From Gamsiella multidivaricata (taxonomy: Eukaryota; Mortierellomycota; Mortierellomycetes; Mortierellales; Mortierellaceae): a stretch of DNA of 64,000 nucleotides. The stretch spans positions 248,001 through 312,000 of the forward strand of contig NW_026251738.1 of the NCBI RefSeq assembly GCF_025024155.1. The letters run 5' to 3'. The notes under the pieces were generated by a model that worked only from the letters and a program-made list of their open reading frames with translations, was not told where the DNA came from and did no database searches. Positions 1 through 12,907 of this stretch are shown here, piece after piece. Numbering within the stretch: the first letter of the stretch is position 1; each line of letters opens with the position of its first letter. The translations under genes were made by a program, and so were the position numbers.

Positions 1-1740
1 TGCAAGGGGGTGCGGCGTGGGGCAATACACAGGGGCATGACTACGGGCTTCCCGATACATTATGCGTATGCCGAGATGACCAAAGGTGGGGGATACCACC
101 GCATCCCTTGGATGGCACCAACAACATAGGAACAAGGTACCGTGCCAGACAGTTGCACTTCGAATATCTGCTTACCGTTAGTTTTCGCGGAACAGGCGTC
201 GATTCAGTCGAGTGGGGTACAATGGTTGGCTGGGAGCGACAGGCGGTCAGACTAAGCGAGCGAGGAAGGCGATTTGGGGATGAAAAAGGGAGGCGGACAA
301 TGGATCGGGAAAAAAATAGAAGGAAAAAAAGGGAGCAAGGACATGCAGAGAAATGGTGGCGCAAAGAAGTTTAGGATGGGTTCACACAGGTTTTAATTAT
401 TTAGAGACACTGCTAGGAAGACAGGGCAGCGGAAACGAGTGGGAGAGGCAAGAGAAGATGTTTGGGAAGCTACAGGAAAGGGCGCCGGAGAGGAGGACAA
501 GGAAGGTGGTAATGCAAAAGAGCGTATGAGATGAGCGCGGAGGGGGAGCGTGATCGGAGGGTATGATGGTATCGCGAGGAAGACGAATTGCGTGTGTGGT
601 AAAGTGGAGGACGAAGAAGATGAAGATGAAGAAAAAGATGAAGAGGAGGATGACGATGACGAGGATGATGCAGACGAGGATGGTGAAGAGAAAGACGGAT
701 GTAGGTCACGCGCCTCTCGGGGGTGCTGTCGAGGAAGGTGAAGAGAAGTAAAGCGAGGGAGGAAGGAAGTAAAGGGAGGAAGTAAAGGCAATGACAAAGA
801 CGTGGTGCACACAGAAGAGACCGTCAAAGTAGGAAAGAAAGTGTCGACGGACCCTTCTTTATATCCGAGGATGCACTGTGATGCTGCATTCAGTTGTGTG
901 GTCTGTGTGTTGCCAAACTGCTGCTTGTTTGCATCCGCTCGGTGGAAGAGAGAGCATGTGGAGACCAGTCAGTCAGTCGGTCAGTCCCTTGCGGGCTGTT
1001 ACTAACTCACGTCAGATTCCCCATGCATCTCTAACAGAACCAGCACCTCCTTGAGGGTGTATCTGCTAAACTTGGATCCCTGACCCAATATTCACCTTCA
1101 GGAACGAAACGAGTGTAGTCATCGTGATATAGAGCACAAAGACCATCCAAAACCGCCATGGATCAGCTTCCCTTGTTTCTTCTCACAATCTCACCTTTAT
1201 CATACGTCCTAAGGATATAAGTAATCGTAGAAAAGGTGGCCTCTTCGCTACCTTTTTTCATATCCTCCCTGGATACTGCAGTATATCATATTGTGAAGGA
1301 GGATCCATTTTGAGAGCCGGATACCACTGAGCCGAAGGGGAAACAAATAGAAAGTTGTTTCCCAAGTGAACGTTTTACATGTAGGGAGCTGACAAGGAGC
1401 GGGTTACTCTTTGCTACGTACATGTAAATAGTGCTCCAAAGGGCCAGTCAATCTGCTCCCATTTTCCCGCCGAGGAAGAAGTAACAAGTTCCCTGGGATG
1501 AAATTGTGGTGGAACAGGTGCGAGGAGTGTGAATTGGGCGAATGCAAAGGATTGGACGGGAGGGGAAGGGCCGTGCAATGTCACAAAAGAAAATAGGGAG
1601 GTGCTTTTCGGTACCTGACAATGCAAAGCGTAAGCGCGGTGGAGGTGAATACTGCCTTCCGAGTCGATTCTCAGCAACTCGAAGGAGGAAACGAAAAAAC
1701 TCGAGACATTATTGCGAACGATCGTAGACATTTGTAAGAT
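1..1740. other. No gene recognised; low-complexity spacer
   Basis: I see no convincing gene. The stretch at about 600-700 is a purine-rich GA repeat, read on the minus strand as a long Ser run and on the plus strand as an acidic run. Such open frames arise from the simple repeat. No domain, splice-consistent exon chain or RNA gene could be supported. Confidence 0.5.
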
Positions 1741-1775
1741 TCAAAGCAAGCTGGAAGAGACATCCATGGCTACCG

Positions 1776-2036
1776 ATGAACCAGCCAAGTGAGTCTCTAA
1801 CATTGAGAGCGTCTGCTTCCTAAAATCATATCCTTCTATTTCCCCAACTCTGCAAATCGTCACTGTTCTCGATGCCCCCTGCTCACTAGATATTCTGACA
1901 CTTCTACTTCCTCTTCTGTCTATTTTCTAACCGCTGATGACCATGACAAGATCTCGCAATAAATAGCGTTCTTTACTGGCAAGTGGAGCTGGAAAAGTAT
2001 TTACGGACCCATCCATTTGAGGATATGACGGAGTAG
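1776..2036 (+). CDS. Possible tiny two-exon ORF (uncertain)
   Basis: An ATG at 1776 followed by 13 coding bases runs into GTGAGT. An acceptor ending at 1950 restores the frame of a short stretch that includes the residues NSVLYWQVELEKYLR and stops with TAG at 2036, giving about 32 residues. The composition looks protein-like (amphipathic, non-repetitive), but the product is very short, the acceptor lacks a good pyrimidine tract, and I recognise no family. It could be the end of a larger gene, a decayed gene or chance. Confidence 0.18.
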
Positions 2037-2774
2037 AGGATTAAATTCATGCAATGAGACCTCCCCCCACAAGAACTTAACTATCCTACACCCAACGACC
2101 GCTTATCTCTGGGCTTGCTTTACGTGAAACAACGAGAACAGTAATGTCGATGAAGCGGGTAAAGGTGTTCCTGCGGTCGAATTACCTTATGTCCTCATCC
2201 CCACCCTATTTCTTCAACCCCGTTTCCTACTTCCTTCTCCGTGTTTCGTGACCCATTCGCATTTTTTTTTTTTTTTTTTTGTTGAGGCTCTTCTAGCTTG
2301 TAGTATATTTTTAGTAAAAAAAAAAAAAACGCGTTTCCTCCGTTTTACTCTTCCGGGGACCAAAATCGAGTCCAATTTATATGCAGCAACCTCAAGAACA
2401 GAACACCGCGTCGTACACTGGTGAAGCTATCCTGTTCTCGTATGCCGTTTCAATTCATCTTTACGCAAAAAAAAAAAAAAAAAAAAAAAAAACGCGCATA
2501 ATGCGCGGCACAGACACTTGCTCAACCCCACACAGACCAAGTTAAGCGAAACTCCACATGAACCTTCATTATGCAAAATAGGACGAGCAAGGGACCCAAA
2601 CAACGCGTCCAGAACGTCCCAGGGACCCTTTTTTTTTTTTTTAATTCGCATGAGTTTTTCCTGCCAGCAATCATCTCCAGACACGACGCGATACGTACCG
2701 TTATCTCGAACTATTTGAGCCGTTATTAAACATTATTTTATTTTACACAAGAAGAAGAAAAAAAGGGATATTTT

Positions 2775-4190
2775 CTAGATCGACGACACCAACAAAGACA
2801 CGACCAGCCCCAAGACCACTGTCCGAAGATGACTCGACTCCAACATATGTCTCCATCCGGATCCTGCAGTTCCCTTGGCATTCAGTCCAATACCCCCAGG
2901 CGCATTATCGACCTTGGTCGCGAACCCAATCTGCTTCTTGCCATAGTCGTACACCACATACTGGTTCTTGATGAACAAATCTCCCAACAAGATACCCTAA
3001 TAATACACGAAGCAGGAAAAGAAAATAGATAAAGAAAGGTATAAGAAAAAAAAAAAGGCGTAAAATCGTTAGAAGCTGTGCCATTTGCCATAAATCACAT
3101 TACAGAAAACATCCTTGTTGGAAATGCCGAAAAAATGAAAAGAAAAAGAAAAAGAAAAAGAACTTACAGATTGCGATCCATGTCCCGCCAGTTCCTGCCA
3201 GGAATCGATCGCGCTCAGACAATACCCATTATACTCCGATTTCAAAATCACTATATCCGAGATCGGCACACTAAACTTCTGTCCACCCAACACAAACGTC
3301 AGATCCCCCACGCTTCTCGAGTTCGCCAGTGCGCATGGGATCAACCATCCCAGCTTATTGTCGTACTGCGAATTCGGAATCGCTCGATGGAACGCCGTCG
3401 CCAGATAATCCGGGAACAAGATATAGGACGATCCCGTGTCCACGATCGCGGACGAGGCTGAATTCGATAGCGAGAGCTCCTTCCGGCCGATGAAGAGTTG
3501 GTCCACTGAAATCTGCCATTCCTTCGAGGAGGTCACGGGGACGTAGGTGATCGAGCCCGTGTACAGAGATGGGTCCACGCCCCCAAAGATGAACTCGCCC
3601 CCGTCCGAGAGACTCGCGTCCTGGTTCGAGGCCTTGTTCAGCCAGACCGAGACAATCGCTTGGTCGATCTGGTTCTGCTGCAACATGTTCGTTACCGGCG
3701 TCTTCACATCTAATCGACGATGGCAAGAGCGCGTATGCGTGTCGGTTAGTGTGAGTTGAACTTAAAATTAGCAGGTCTTTCAAGACAAAGAAACCGTAGA
3801 TGGGAGTTTGAGCAGGGCAATCGCCACAAAAAAGAAAAAAAAAGAAACGTACTGCCCATTTCCGAGTTCGAATCAAAGCCCAATCCCATGATACCGTCCA
3901 CGCCTGTGGCCGCTGTCGATCCTGTGTTGACGGATGCCAATCCAAACGTCTGGCTGCTGACCGTGATACCCGCCACTGTAATGTCGTCTATGCCGAGCAC
4001 GCCCGAGACCCACGAGTTGTCCGCATAGTTGATCGACCACGGCTGTCCGTTCTGTATAAAAGAGCTATGTGTTATTATATACGTTTGAGGGTCAATAGTT
4101 AAAAAAAGAGAGGTGTTAGTCAGTCTCCGACTAGGTGCTTGATTTCGGGATGACATGAATGTGGTGGATACCACAGTTCCACAACAGAAA

Positions 4191-4222
<32 letters not shown>

Positions 4223-5531
4223 CGTCTCCCGTCGGTGGATTATCCGACCACTACACTTTCCTTGGCTGTGTGTGTGTCCGAATGAATGTTTTTATTTCGC
4301 ACATCTGTTTGGTCGATAATTGCTCTCAAAAAATAATCCATAATCTGGCGTATCTCTCTGACGCCCAATCCAAAAGTTTGCGCTGTCCATGTTGATAGCC
4401 ATTCTATGGGTCCTTGCAATTGTATTGTCCAGTTCATCGTTTTCCTCGGTGGATGTTATGCTCGCTTCCTCTTTTCTTTACTTTACTTTGCTTTTTTTTT
4501 TTTTTCTTTTTTTTTTTGAAGGGGGGGAGGAGGAGGCTGCTTCTATTATTTTGTTCCTGTTCCTTGTTCCTGTTCCTGTTCCTGCATCGATTGCATATCT
4601 GAAAATTTAATCAAACAACAGACAAAAGAATATATAAAAAAAAGAGGGACAAGAGGATGGGAGAGGAATAGGGTTCCTACCTTGACCTTGAAGGATTGAA
4701 GCGTCGAAGGGTCATACATATCGTCGATTGACAGCTCGTCGATGAGACCCAGAGGTCACTGCTACCGGTATCAAACACCACCGAGAACTCCTGTGCTGGG
4801 GACCCAACAAGCATGGCAGCAACCCATTGGGTATCGAGCGAGTTCCCCCTCACTGGAGCTACTCCCACAAACGCTCGCTTCTGCAATCTCTGAAGTGACT
4901 CTAGCTCCTGCTCAATCCGGTCCAGATTCGAGATAGCGTTGGTATTAAAGTCCGAAGATTCATCCGCTAGGAATTCTCGCTTCTCGAATGATGATGTTGA
5001 TGCTTCAGAAAGGCTATTGTTGCTGTTATATTGCTCGAATGCCTCTTGAGTCGCCGTCGGGGGTGGAGCAGTCGATGCTATTGTTGCTGCTGATACTGTC
5101 GCTGCTGAGGATACTGTTGTTGTTGATGATGATGATGACGATGATGAGGATGATGAGGATGAAGATGAAGAGGGAGTATTGTCGTGCATACTATTGAGGA
5201 CGTGGAGCTTTGACATAAACGCAACCCTAGAGTCGTGGTGTGCGCGTAGTTCCCGCGAAGGCCTTGGATTAGACCCAGGCCATTGTTGGACAGAAATTCT
5301 AATTTTAACAAAGAAAGCGACATCGCAAAAGGACCAAATACAAATAAAAACCGGTTAGGTTTAGACCAGACGAAAATGTGCGTATCGATTGATATGTCAG
5401 GGATCGACTCTACAGGGCACTGCATGAGGGGGCTATTCTATTTACCTATGTAGTTTGGCAGTTGCTGCAATAGGGAGCAGCACCATGATGAGGAGCATGC
5501 AGTAGCATTGACAGCAGCTAGATCGCTTCAT
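2775..5531 (-). CDS. GPI-anchored pepsin-family aspartic protease (yapsin-like)
   Basis: Family A1 endopeptidase, probably at the cell surface. Five exons on the minus strand, 5531-5446, 5298-4681, 4064-3853, 3709-3168 and 2996-2775, join in phase to 559 aa. Exon 1 encodes a signal peptide with a hydrophobic core around LLIMVLLPIAATA. A Ser-rich propeptide with a KR site follows. The first catalytic motif FDTGSSDLWV lies near the end of exon 2, and the second, AIVDTGSS, in exon 4. The pepsin C-terminal signature LLGDLFIKNQYVVYD is in exon 5. The protein ends in a hydrophobic tail (VVLGLVVSLLVSSI) after a polar spacer, the usual GPI-attachment layout. Both Asp residues are present, so the enzyme looks functional. 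The roughly 620-bp intron 4065-4680 is unusually long here and is full of A/T runs. Family assignment is firm; the GPI anchor is inferred from the tail. Confidence 0.92.
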
Positions 5532-6720
5532 GATGGTGAGAGATTATGTTGTAGAGTAGGTAGATGGAGAGGGTTGTATGCAAAGTAGGAGGAAATGGTG
5601 TGAAATCGACGTGTGAATCAAAAGTGTAGGGGGAGTTGAGTACGGGGGCGAGATGATGATGCGAGATTAAGGATGGGTGCAGCTGGTTGTGCTGATGGAT
5701 ATAATTAATGTCGGGTATGAATGTTTCTAGTTGCCAATGGCTCGATAAAGGTGACGAAAAGGCAGGGGGGGAGAGGTGCGAAAGGTGCTTCGTGTATGCA
5801 AGTGCGGATGTGCGTGTGCGTGTGCGTGTGTGTGTGCATGCAAAAAAAAAAAAAAAAAAAAAAGGCGGATGGAGATGGAGAGAGTGGTCGAAGGGCGTTG
5901 CGGAGACAGCAACAACACACACCGAACAATGAGACGATCAAAAAAAAAGAGGAACGGAAGAAAGATGAAGAGCGGAGCCGTTACTTTGCCGACGGTCGTT
6001 GCGGCTCTTTTCCCTTACCCTCATCCTTCCTCTGGAATTGCGCGCACGCACAAAAAATCTTCCTTTTCGTAATCTCAATCAATCGGCGATTTCTGCGAGG
6101 ATTGGCCTCGGCTGTAAACTCTACAGCCCCCTTCATGGTACCTCAAACTATAAAAAAAAAACAAGTTGGCGGGACTTACGTCTTCTTGATCGAACGGCTT
6201 TAGTTCATCCTATTATTATTTACTACACCCAGGATAGTACAAGATGGGCTTCTCGAATAGGAAAAGTGCGCTGCAGGTGGCTCAAGGTGCAGTGTAAGGA
6301 ACAAGGAACAGAAACGCTGGAAATCTGGGTAACAAGTCTAGGACCGCACTGTCAACCCCCAAAAGACAGCCCAAAGGGACAATTCGTTGCATATCGCCAA
6401 GTATAACATCCTCTAAAACAAAGAACGTCCGCATCTTAAAGCCCTGTCTCTTCAGGCCGCCAAGGCATTGAAATGAAACCATGCATGACTGTGTGCTATG
6501 TGAATGCATCGGCAGTGTTACTGAACGCACATGCGACCTCAATCCTAAAGCGCGATGGAGAAGGTACGTGTTGACTACTACGGTCTTTATTGCACAAATA
6601 CACGCTGAAAATAAGGCAATGCCTCATAGTTCAAGTAATAAATAGGGTAGATACTGCCTGTTCTCAAAGACGAAAGCCCAGGAAGGAGATCAAAAATAAA
6701 CACGTCGAGTTCGCTTAGAA
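5532..6720. other. Intergenic; microsatellites only
   Basis: No gene supported. It contains a (GT/TG)n stretch near 5805-5838 followed by an A-run at 5841-5863. The open frames here follow those repeats. The segment probably holds the promoter of the aspartic protease (5532 upward) and the terminator side of the M28 peptidase (6600-6720). Confidence 0.5.
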
Positions 6721-8538
6721 CTACTTATCGCCCTTATAATAACCGAGCTCAACAGCAAAACCAAGGGCCAGCTTGGCGAACTGCTTCATATGATCGAAGC
6801 TGATGTGGGAGACATCATCGTTAGCAGTGTGAATGTAAGGGCCTAAGTATTCGATAGAGGATACAGTAAAGCTCTGTTAGCGATCACAATTCATCAAACG
6901 CTAGGCGATCTTGATGTGGATTTAAGATGAGATACATACTGCTGTCGGAGAAGTCGCCCTCGATGGCAAAGGCGGAGCGGTAACCAGCCTTAGCCCAAGA
7001 AGCGTGATCGGAGCCTACGATCAAGAACAAAGAGGGGTGGAGTAAAGGCGCGGTCAGCAAATCATCAGCAAGGCGAATAAGCAGCCAACGGCTCTTTTTC
7101 TCAATGCGAAGAGGGGTCCTTACAGGCATAACCGCACTTGGTCTCACGGACAGGGATATCGCCGTACTCCCTAGCATAGACCTATAGGACAAAAATACGG
7201 GCTATTGTTAGTAACTGGTTTCCAGAGTCCTCCATGTCTCCATCCATCCATCAGCAGGGTTTATATACGTACGCGAACCAACTCGGTCAAATCTTCATCA
7301 ACATAGTCGACAACAATACCATATGACTCTGCAAACTTGGTGCCAACGTATCCAGTCATATCGTTCTACAGTACGAGAAACCATACAACAACAATTAAAA
7401 TCTCGGACAAAAAGCACTCTGTTGATAAAACAGCAATAGTCATATGCAAAAGCGTGAGATACCTGGATCATAGCAATGACATCAACTCCCTTCTTCTCAT
7501 AGCTCTTTGCAACAGCCTGGGATCCCAAAAGACCGGCCTCCTCAGCCGAGTACCAGTGGAACTCCACGGGACGATGGGGACGGAATCCAGTGTTGACGAG
7601 GGCGCGGAAGACCTCCAAGATCGTGACGGTACCGGAGCCATCATCATCAGCGCCAGGAGAGCGCAACTGGGGCAACCACATGTTGACAGAGTCCTGGTGG
7701 GCACCCACAATCACTGGCTCGTTCGTCAGCGACTCGTTCTTGCCCTCGAAGCGAGCTATTAACATGAACAAAAGTACATCTCGCATTAGGGCCCCATAAC
7801 TCTTCCTTTGCAGAATTACTCAAAGCGCCTCCTTCTAGTGTCTAGACGTTACCAATGATAGAGAACTGCTTCCAGTTGTCGTGCTCGAACTTGCGGATGC
7901 TGACATCCGATTCTGCGTCGGTCTCCTCGATGAGATCGCTGATCTGCTTGTAGAGCCATTGAGCGGACTGGTGGCCGGTCTCGCTCTTGTAGTAGCGGGT
8001 GTGGAACTTTGTAAATTCGGTCAGGGCGACTTCCATGTTGGCTGTCGACAGCTGGTCAACGTAGCGAGCGACCTTGTTCTGGTGAACAGCAGCCGATGGG
8101 AGGGCTAAACAACGATAGCAGAACGAGCAACAGAAGAAAAAAGCGTCAACGGTAAGCTCGTCTGTTTTTCTCACGCATACACGTTCAGTTTGCTCCTTGA
8201 CGCAAGCAAGCGAGCAAAAGAGCTCCTGCGACGTTCATCAATTGCCAACTGCCGACGGTGGCACACTTACGCTTCTTGCCAAGGGACTTGGCACGGTAGG
8301 TGCCAAGGTCAGTGTTATCGGTGATGTCCATGTAGTGGATGTTGCTACGGAGCATCTCCATGCGCTCCTTCTCCGAGGTATAGAAGGGGGCCTCGTTCTC
8401 CGCGACCTGGACAAGACGCATGTCGTCGTCAGCGACAATCACGGACTCGTGCTTCTTGATGGTCCATTGCTCCCACCAGGAGGGGGCAGCGACGGCAACT
8501 GAGGCCAAGGAGATCAGGAGAAGGGATTGCAGTTTCAT
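6721..8538 (-). CDS. Secreted M28 leucine aminopeptidase
   Basis: Zinc exopeptidase of family M28, fungal leucine aminopeptidase (LAP) type, releasing N-terminal residues from peptides outside the cell. Seven exons (8538-8271, 8104-7853, 7755-7463, 7365-7273, 7181-7124, 7014-6940, 6842-6721) join in phase to 386 aa, the usual length for pre-pro-LAP. It begins with a signal peptide ([19 protein letters not shown]). All expected metal and catalytic residues are visible: AHQDS (His), GADDDGSG (Asp), [10 protein letters not shown] (Glu-Glu), EGDFSDSS (Asp) and YIHTANDD (His). The gene follows the aspartic protease in the same orientation, so endo- and exopeptidase sit side by side, a plausible nutrient-scavenging pair. 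A TATA-like box lies about 100 bp upstream. Confidence 0.95.
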
Positions 8539-8634
8539 TTGGATGGGAGTAAAGGGAACGCGTACTTGTAAGGTGATGGAAGAGGTGGAATGAGGAATGG
8601 ATGCAAAAGAGATTAAGGGAGCACACCCATGGAC

Positions 8635-8641
8635 CTATATA
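8635..8641 (-). promoter_or_regulatory. TATA-like box of the aminopeptidase gene
   Basis: The minus strand reads TATATAG about 100 bp upstream of the aminopeptidase ATG at 8538, a normal distance for a core promoter in this genome. The intergenic DNA further up (8650-9280) shows no gene. Confidence 0.45.
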
Positions 8642-9280
8642 CTGAGCCCTCATGGGAAATGGGCCGCATACGCAACAGGGCTTCCATCTCCCTCACCACG
8701 GAGACACGCACAGGAAATGACGACGCCATTCCTGTCCTCCCCCTCCCTCCCTAACCTGCCGGCATACCAGGAGCAAATCCCGGATTGAGTCGCCCATTGC
8801 CTACTGGCTAGCCCAGCCACACCCCCACTGTAAGGCCCCCCGGTCGACCGGCATCCACGCTTGGCGGGACCCAGGTGGTATCTTCAGCAACCAGTGTGCA
8901 CCCGCAGCCATCAGGGGCCATCCGCATGACTTGGAGCAGCGCCTGGAATAGATTTTGGCTTCCATCGTTTCCTTTTTTGGTCGCGACTATCGAAAAAGCA
9001 AACGCGCTCTAATAAAAACAAACGCGCGCTAATAAAACCAACGCGACCCCCATACATCCATCCATTCTTACACCCGTAGGAAAAAAAATACGCTCGGAGT
9101 ATCGTCTTTTGGTCAACTTGATTTGTTTTCTTTCCTGGGTATCTACATAGTGTACATAGTGCCGTCAAGTCTATCAGAACAGATACTTTCTGATCACACT
9201 CGCTTTTCGCTACGCAGCGGCGGCGGCGGCAACAACTCCCGGTCCAGCTCCTCTAGATCCAGCTCGATCGCCTGCATAGA

Positions 9281-12200
9281 CTACGAAGGAGTCATACCCA
9301 TCCAGAGACTGGCCAACGACATCGACTCTGGGGCCACCCCGCGTTTCTTCGGATCCACAGGGATAGGGCCAAATACGCTTTCATCCGCCAGCTGAACGAG
9401 TGATGTCAAAGTCGACAGCGCTGGCGTGGTATCTCCAATCGTACTGATGCTGCTAGTTGTAATGGAGTGCTGCAAAGAAGAGGTCGGGTAATGCTGGTGC
9501 TGCTGAAGATGCTGCAGTTGGTGCCGTACATTCAGCGGCAGTGTCGAAAGGCCAGTGACCCCGGACGTAGAAACCGTCCCGAACGTTCCGGTGGATGATG
9601 CAAACGAAGCTGTTTCCGCATGCGTTGGGGAAGATGCGCTAAGAGCTGACACCGCTGCCAGACCCCGACCGTTCTTAGTTGTAAAAGATAACTGTCTTCT
9701 GTGAATAGTTGGGGAAGATGATTGAGAACGATGGTGCTGGTGATGCGTTGGAGGAAGCTGCGACGACGACATCGAGCACTCGCCCCCTGCCAAGGCCGAT
9801 ATCGGAGGCGGTGTTCCTGTGAAGTAATGATTCTGGTAGCCCTGTGGTTCTTGTGGGCTTCCTTCTCCGCCATGGGCAGTGTATACTCCAGTAGGACTGA
9901 GCGGTTCTCCCGGCTTGTAAGCTATCGGAACATTGGTAACCCAGGCACCACTGGCGCCCTCATGCGTCGACTGTCTTCGCGAATGGTCTGGCGTAATGAT
10001 ACAGCTGCTCGGTGCCGGTGAAGCAGATCTAGACGATACCCAGGAGCCCGCAGAACTCGCCCTTCCATGTTCTCCAAACAGCGTCGAGTGCCTCATCATC
10101 CTGTTGGGCTCCTCCCACTCGGACGGCAATCCTGTGCAAGACCCACAACGCGGATGGCAACGAAGGTATCCCTTATCATGTACCTGTCTAGGCGATGCCG
10201 GTAGAACGAGGCTGCTATCCATAGAGCTCCTACGCAGGAACTTGAATGGGTTCAAATCCCCAAACACTTGGTCTATCCTGGCGCCTCCTACAGCCCATCG
10301 AGGGCGTCGTTCACCCTCTATTGGTGCGGATGACGCTGACCTTGGTCCCCCAAGTCCTGACACTCTGTCCTGAAGATGTTTGGGCTTGATAGGGAAAGGC
10401 GAATCCGTGTACTGTGCACGGAACTCGCTCGGCGACATTGGTCGTGGTCCCGCAGCCGAGAGCCATGCAGACATGGGGACTCTTCTCGTCTCTGACCGAC
10501 CTCTCGTCACAAAGGCCGTGTCGATCTTTGGCAGCGTTTGTCGGTGAGCATCTACAGTGGAACTTCGACCTTCCCGTCCCCGATCAACACTGGCGCGCCT
10601 TTCACGGAGGTCAAAGGCTTTGTAGGTCGTTTGGGACAAACTGCTTTCCCGTCCATGCAACTGAAAAAATCCAGGGTCCTGTTCGCCCTCTATTAAAACA
10701 TAGGCCATATTGACTGAGGAATCGGATCCTCTGGCACCAGCTCCTGTACTCTTTGGCCCATCCACATCATGCGCAATATTGTCGCGACCGATAGTTTCCA
10801 TAACCTCCGACGACGCGGATGACTTCCTTATCATCAAGGCAACGCTATCATCCGAGATTTTTTTGTTGAATCTGACTTTGTCACCATCCTTCTCGCATAT
10901 GCTTGCCCTGCCATCCGCCACCCGAGACCCTCCCTGTTCTTTGTCATCGTCGTCGTCGTCGGCGTCATTGAGCTCTTCGTCTCTGGTCGAGGACGTAGTA
11001 CTAGCCGAAGATTCAATTTCTACCTTTGGCGCACTAAGCATATGGACACCGACGATCAAGACTCCGATGCCGAGTAGGATCAGCACGAGGACCCATGGCT
11101 GATAGTTGTGGTATTGGTTCAGGTAGATGGTTGAGTTAATGAGCCCGAATGCGGCGTAGTAGCCGTAAAACATGGGCACGACCATGACAGAATCGTACAG
11201 CTTCAGTGCTGTGTTCAAGCAATAAACCTACGACCAACGGAAAAACAACATGTAAGGGGAGTCGTTCCTCATGCACTGACAAGTGTCCTTCTCCTTGCCG
11301 CAAAAAAAATAAAGCAAATAAAATAACATACTTGAAGAATAGCTGTGAGCACCAAAACGAAGAGGATAAAGAAGCTGAGCATGTCCAAGAACTGGTTTTG
11401 TCCCGCAGCGGTCGAGGCCAGTAGCTTGACACCACTCTTTGCGAGCAACAACGTCTGGCTCGCGATCAGTCCTCCGCTAGTCGCCATAATCATGGCCACG
11501 ATCTTCCTCAGTCTCAGATCCCTGGCTTCTGCCTCCAATCCCTCACCTCCTGCAAACGTCCACCCCGAGCACCTGGCGAGCCGGTTGGTTCCCAAGAACT
11601 CTATCAGCCTCGCCTTCATCTGTTTCCTCAGTCGTCCTGACTCATCGTCCAAGGTGATGGCCCAGTACACATATAGCCCGAGCGACAAGAGCGTAAGGAT
11701 GATTATGTTGAACACCGAAAAGTAAATGATAAAGACGACTCTAGAGAACAAGGCCTTGAGTTCCGCGATTGTGAGCGATCCCTCGACATCCGCACCAGAG
11801 TTCATCCCACCAAAGATCACGATCCAGACGACGGAGAACGTGACGACAACGGTACCGACCACGTCCTTCTTGGTGATCCTTGTTCCGACCAGGATCTTTG
11901 CAAAGATGAAATTGAAAATCAGCGCGGCCGAACCCAAAGGCGCGACCCACTGAGCTTTCAGAAAGTCTAGACAAAAAGTGGTACATTAAAATACAACGCA
12001 TATGAAATAGCGTTAGAACAGTAGCATAATCGCCTTACACCAAAGGCGCGTTTAACCCTTGAGTTGCATACTGCATCATAAAATCTCGTTCATGGCCTTG
12101 CCCTCTTGCCTCCTTCCTTCTCATATTTGCTTGGCTCGGTGCCTTTTCCGAATCAAAGAATGCACCCCATTCCTATGTACTTCTATAACACGCCCTTCAA

Positions 12201-12515
12201 TGTGGATGTCCCTACCGACAGCAGCCAACCGGCCAACCAGCCAATCAGTAAAAAAAAAAAAAAAAAGACGACGGCGAATAACTTACTCAGTGCAATGGTG
12301 CTTCCAGCAAGCTGACTACCCACGTACAGATAGAGTCCCACATGCCACATAGGCCTCCCACATTCATGTCTCTGCCGCTCTTGGCCTCGAGCACTGTTGC
12401 GGTCATGGTCCAGCTTGAGCAGGTTGAGTCCTGCGGCGTTCATGATCGAAGAGATCAGCGACACGATCAACCCAATCACGAAGTCCAACAGCGAATTCCC
12501 TGTTACTGCCGACAT
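9281..12515 (-). CDS. NIPA-type magnesium transporter with long Ser-rich tail
   Basis: Membrane transporter of the NIPA family (formerly DUF803). Three exons, 12515-12287, 11966-11332 and 11227-9281, join in phase to 936 aa. Exon 1 carries the first helix (LLDFVIGLIVSLISSIMNAAG); exons 2 and 3 supply the other helices, for example KAQWVAPLGSAALIFNFIFA and SVMVVPMFYGYYAAFGLINS, typical of the family's C-terminal core. After the last membrane helix (about residue 350) there is a roughly 580-residue cytoplasmic tail rich in Ser, His and Gln with no recognised domain. NIPA proteins are usually 300-500 aa, so the tail more than doubles the size. It may carry phosphorylation-based regulation (inference). 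The ATG at 12515 was chosen because the longer open frame upstream starts only with TTG. Confidence 0.88.
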
Positions 12516-12869
12516 CGGTTTGTTGCTGTCCTCCCCTTGTCGAGTTTTCTTCAAACGTGGGTCCTTTTCTGTGGGTGTCTCGTCGGTATGGGGTGAGTGA
12601 GTGGGGGGAGAGAAGGATGTGTGGGCTGTCGCCAGCGAAGGGAGGGGGGGGCAAACTCAATGAGATGGGATAGATCGAGTGATGAAATAAAAGTTAGAGC
12701 CATAGGGCTCAACTTTGCTGTGCAAGGAAAGTCGGAGGTAGGATGTGCTTATATCCGGAGGAAAAAAACGAAGTATGGTCCAAGTCGAAGAGAAAATGAG
12801 CGGGAGCAACTGTCGACCGCAACGAGCGAGGAAAACAACGGTATGGTGGAGTGACAAAAGGGAACTGGT

Positions 12870-12907
<38 letters not shown>

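Noticed and set aside
393..827. 144-codon Ser-rich open frame on the minus strand
   Set aside because: It follows a GA/CT simple repeat; no ordered segment, no upstream or downstream exon and equally open frames on the other strand.
4683..4740. Apparent frameshift in the aspartic protease (an alternative frame reads YDPSTLQSFKVK)
   Set aside because: Using the acceptor at 4065-4066 instead of the next AG restores phase and gives RFNPSRS followed by SSFIQNGQPWS, a normal pepsin sequence; no frameshift is needed.
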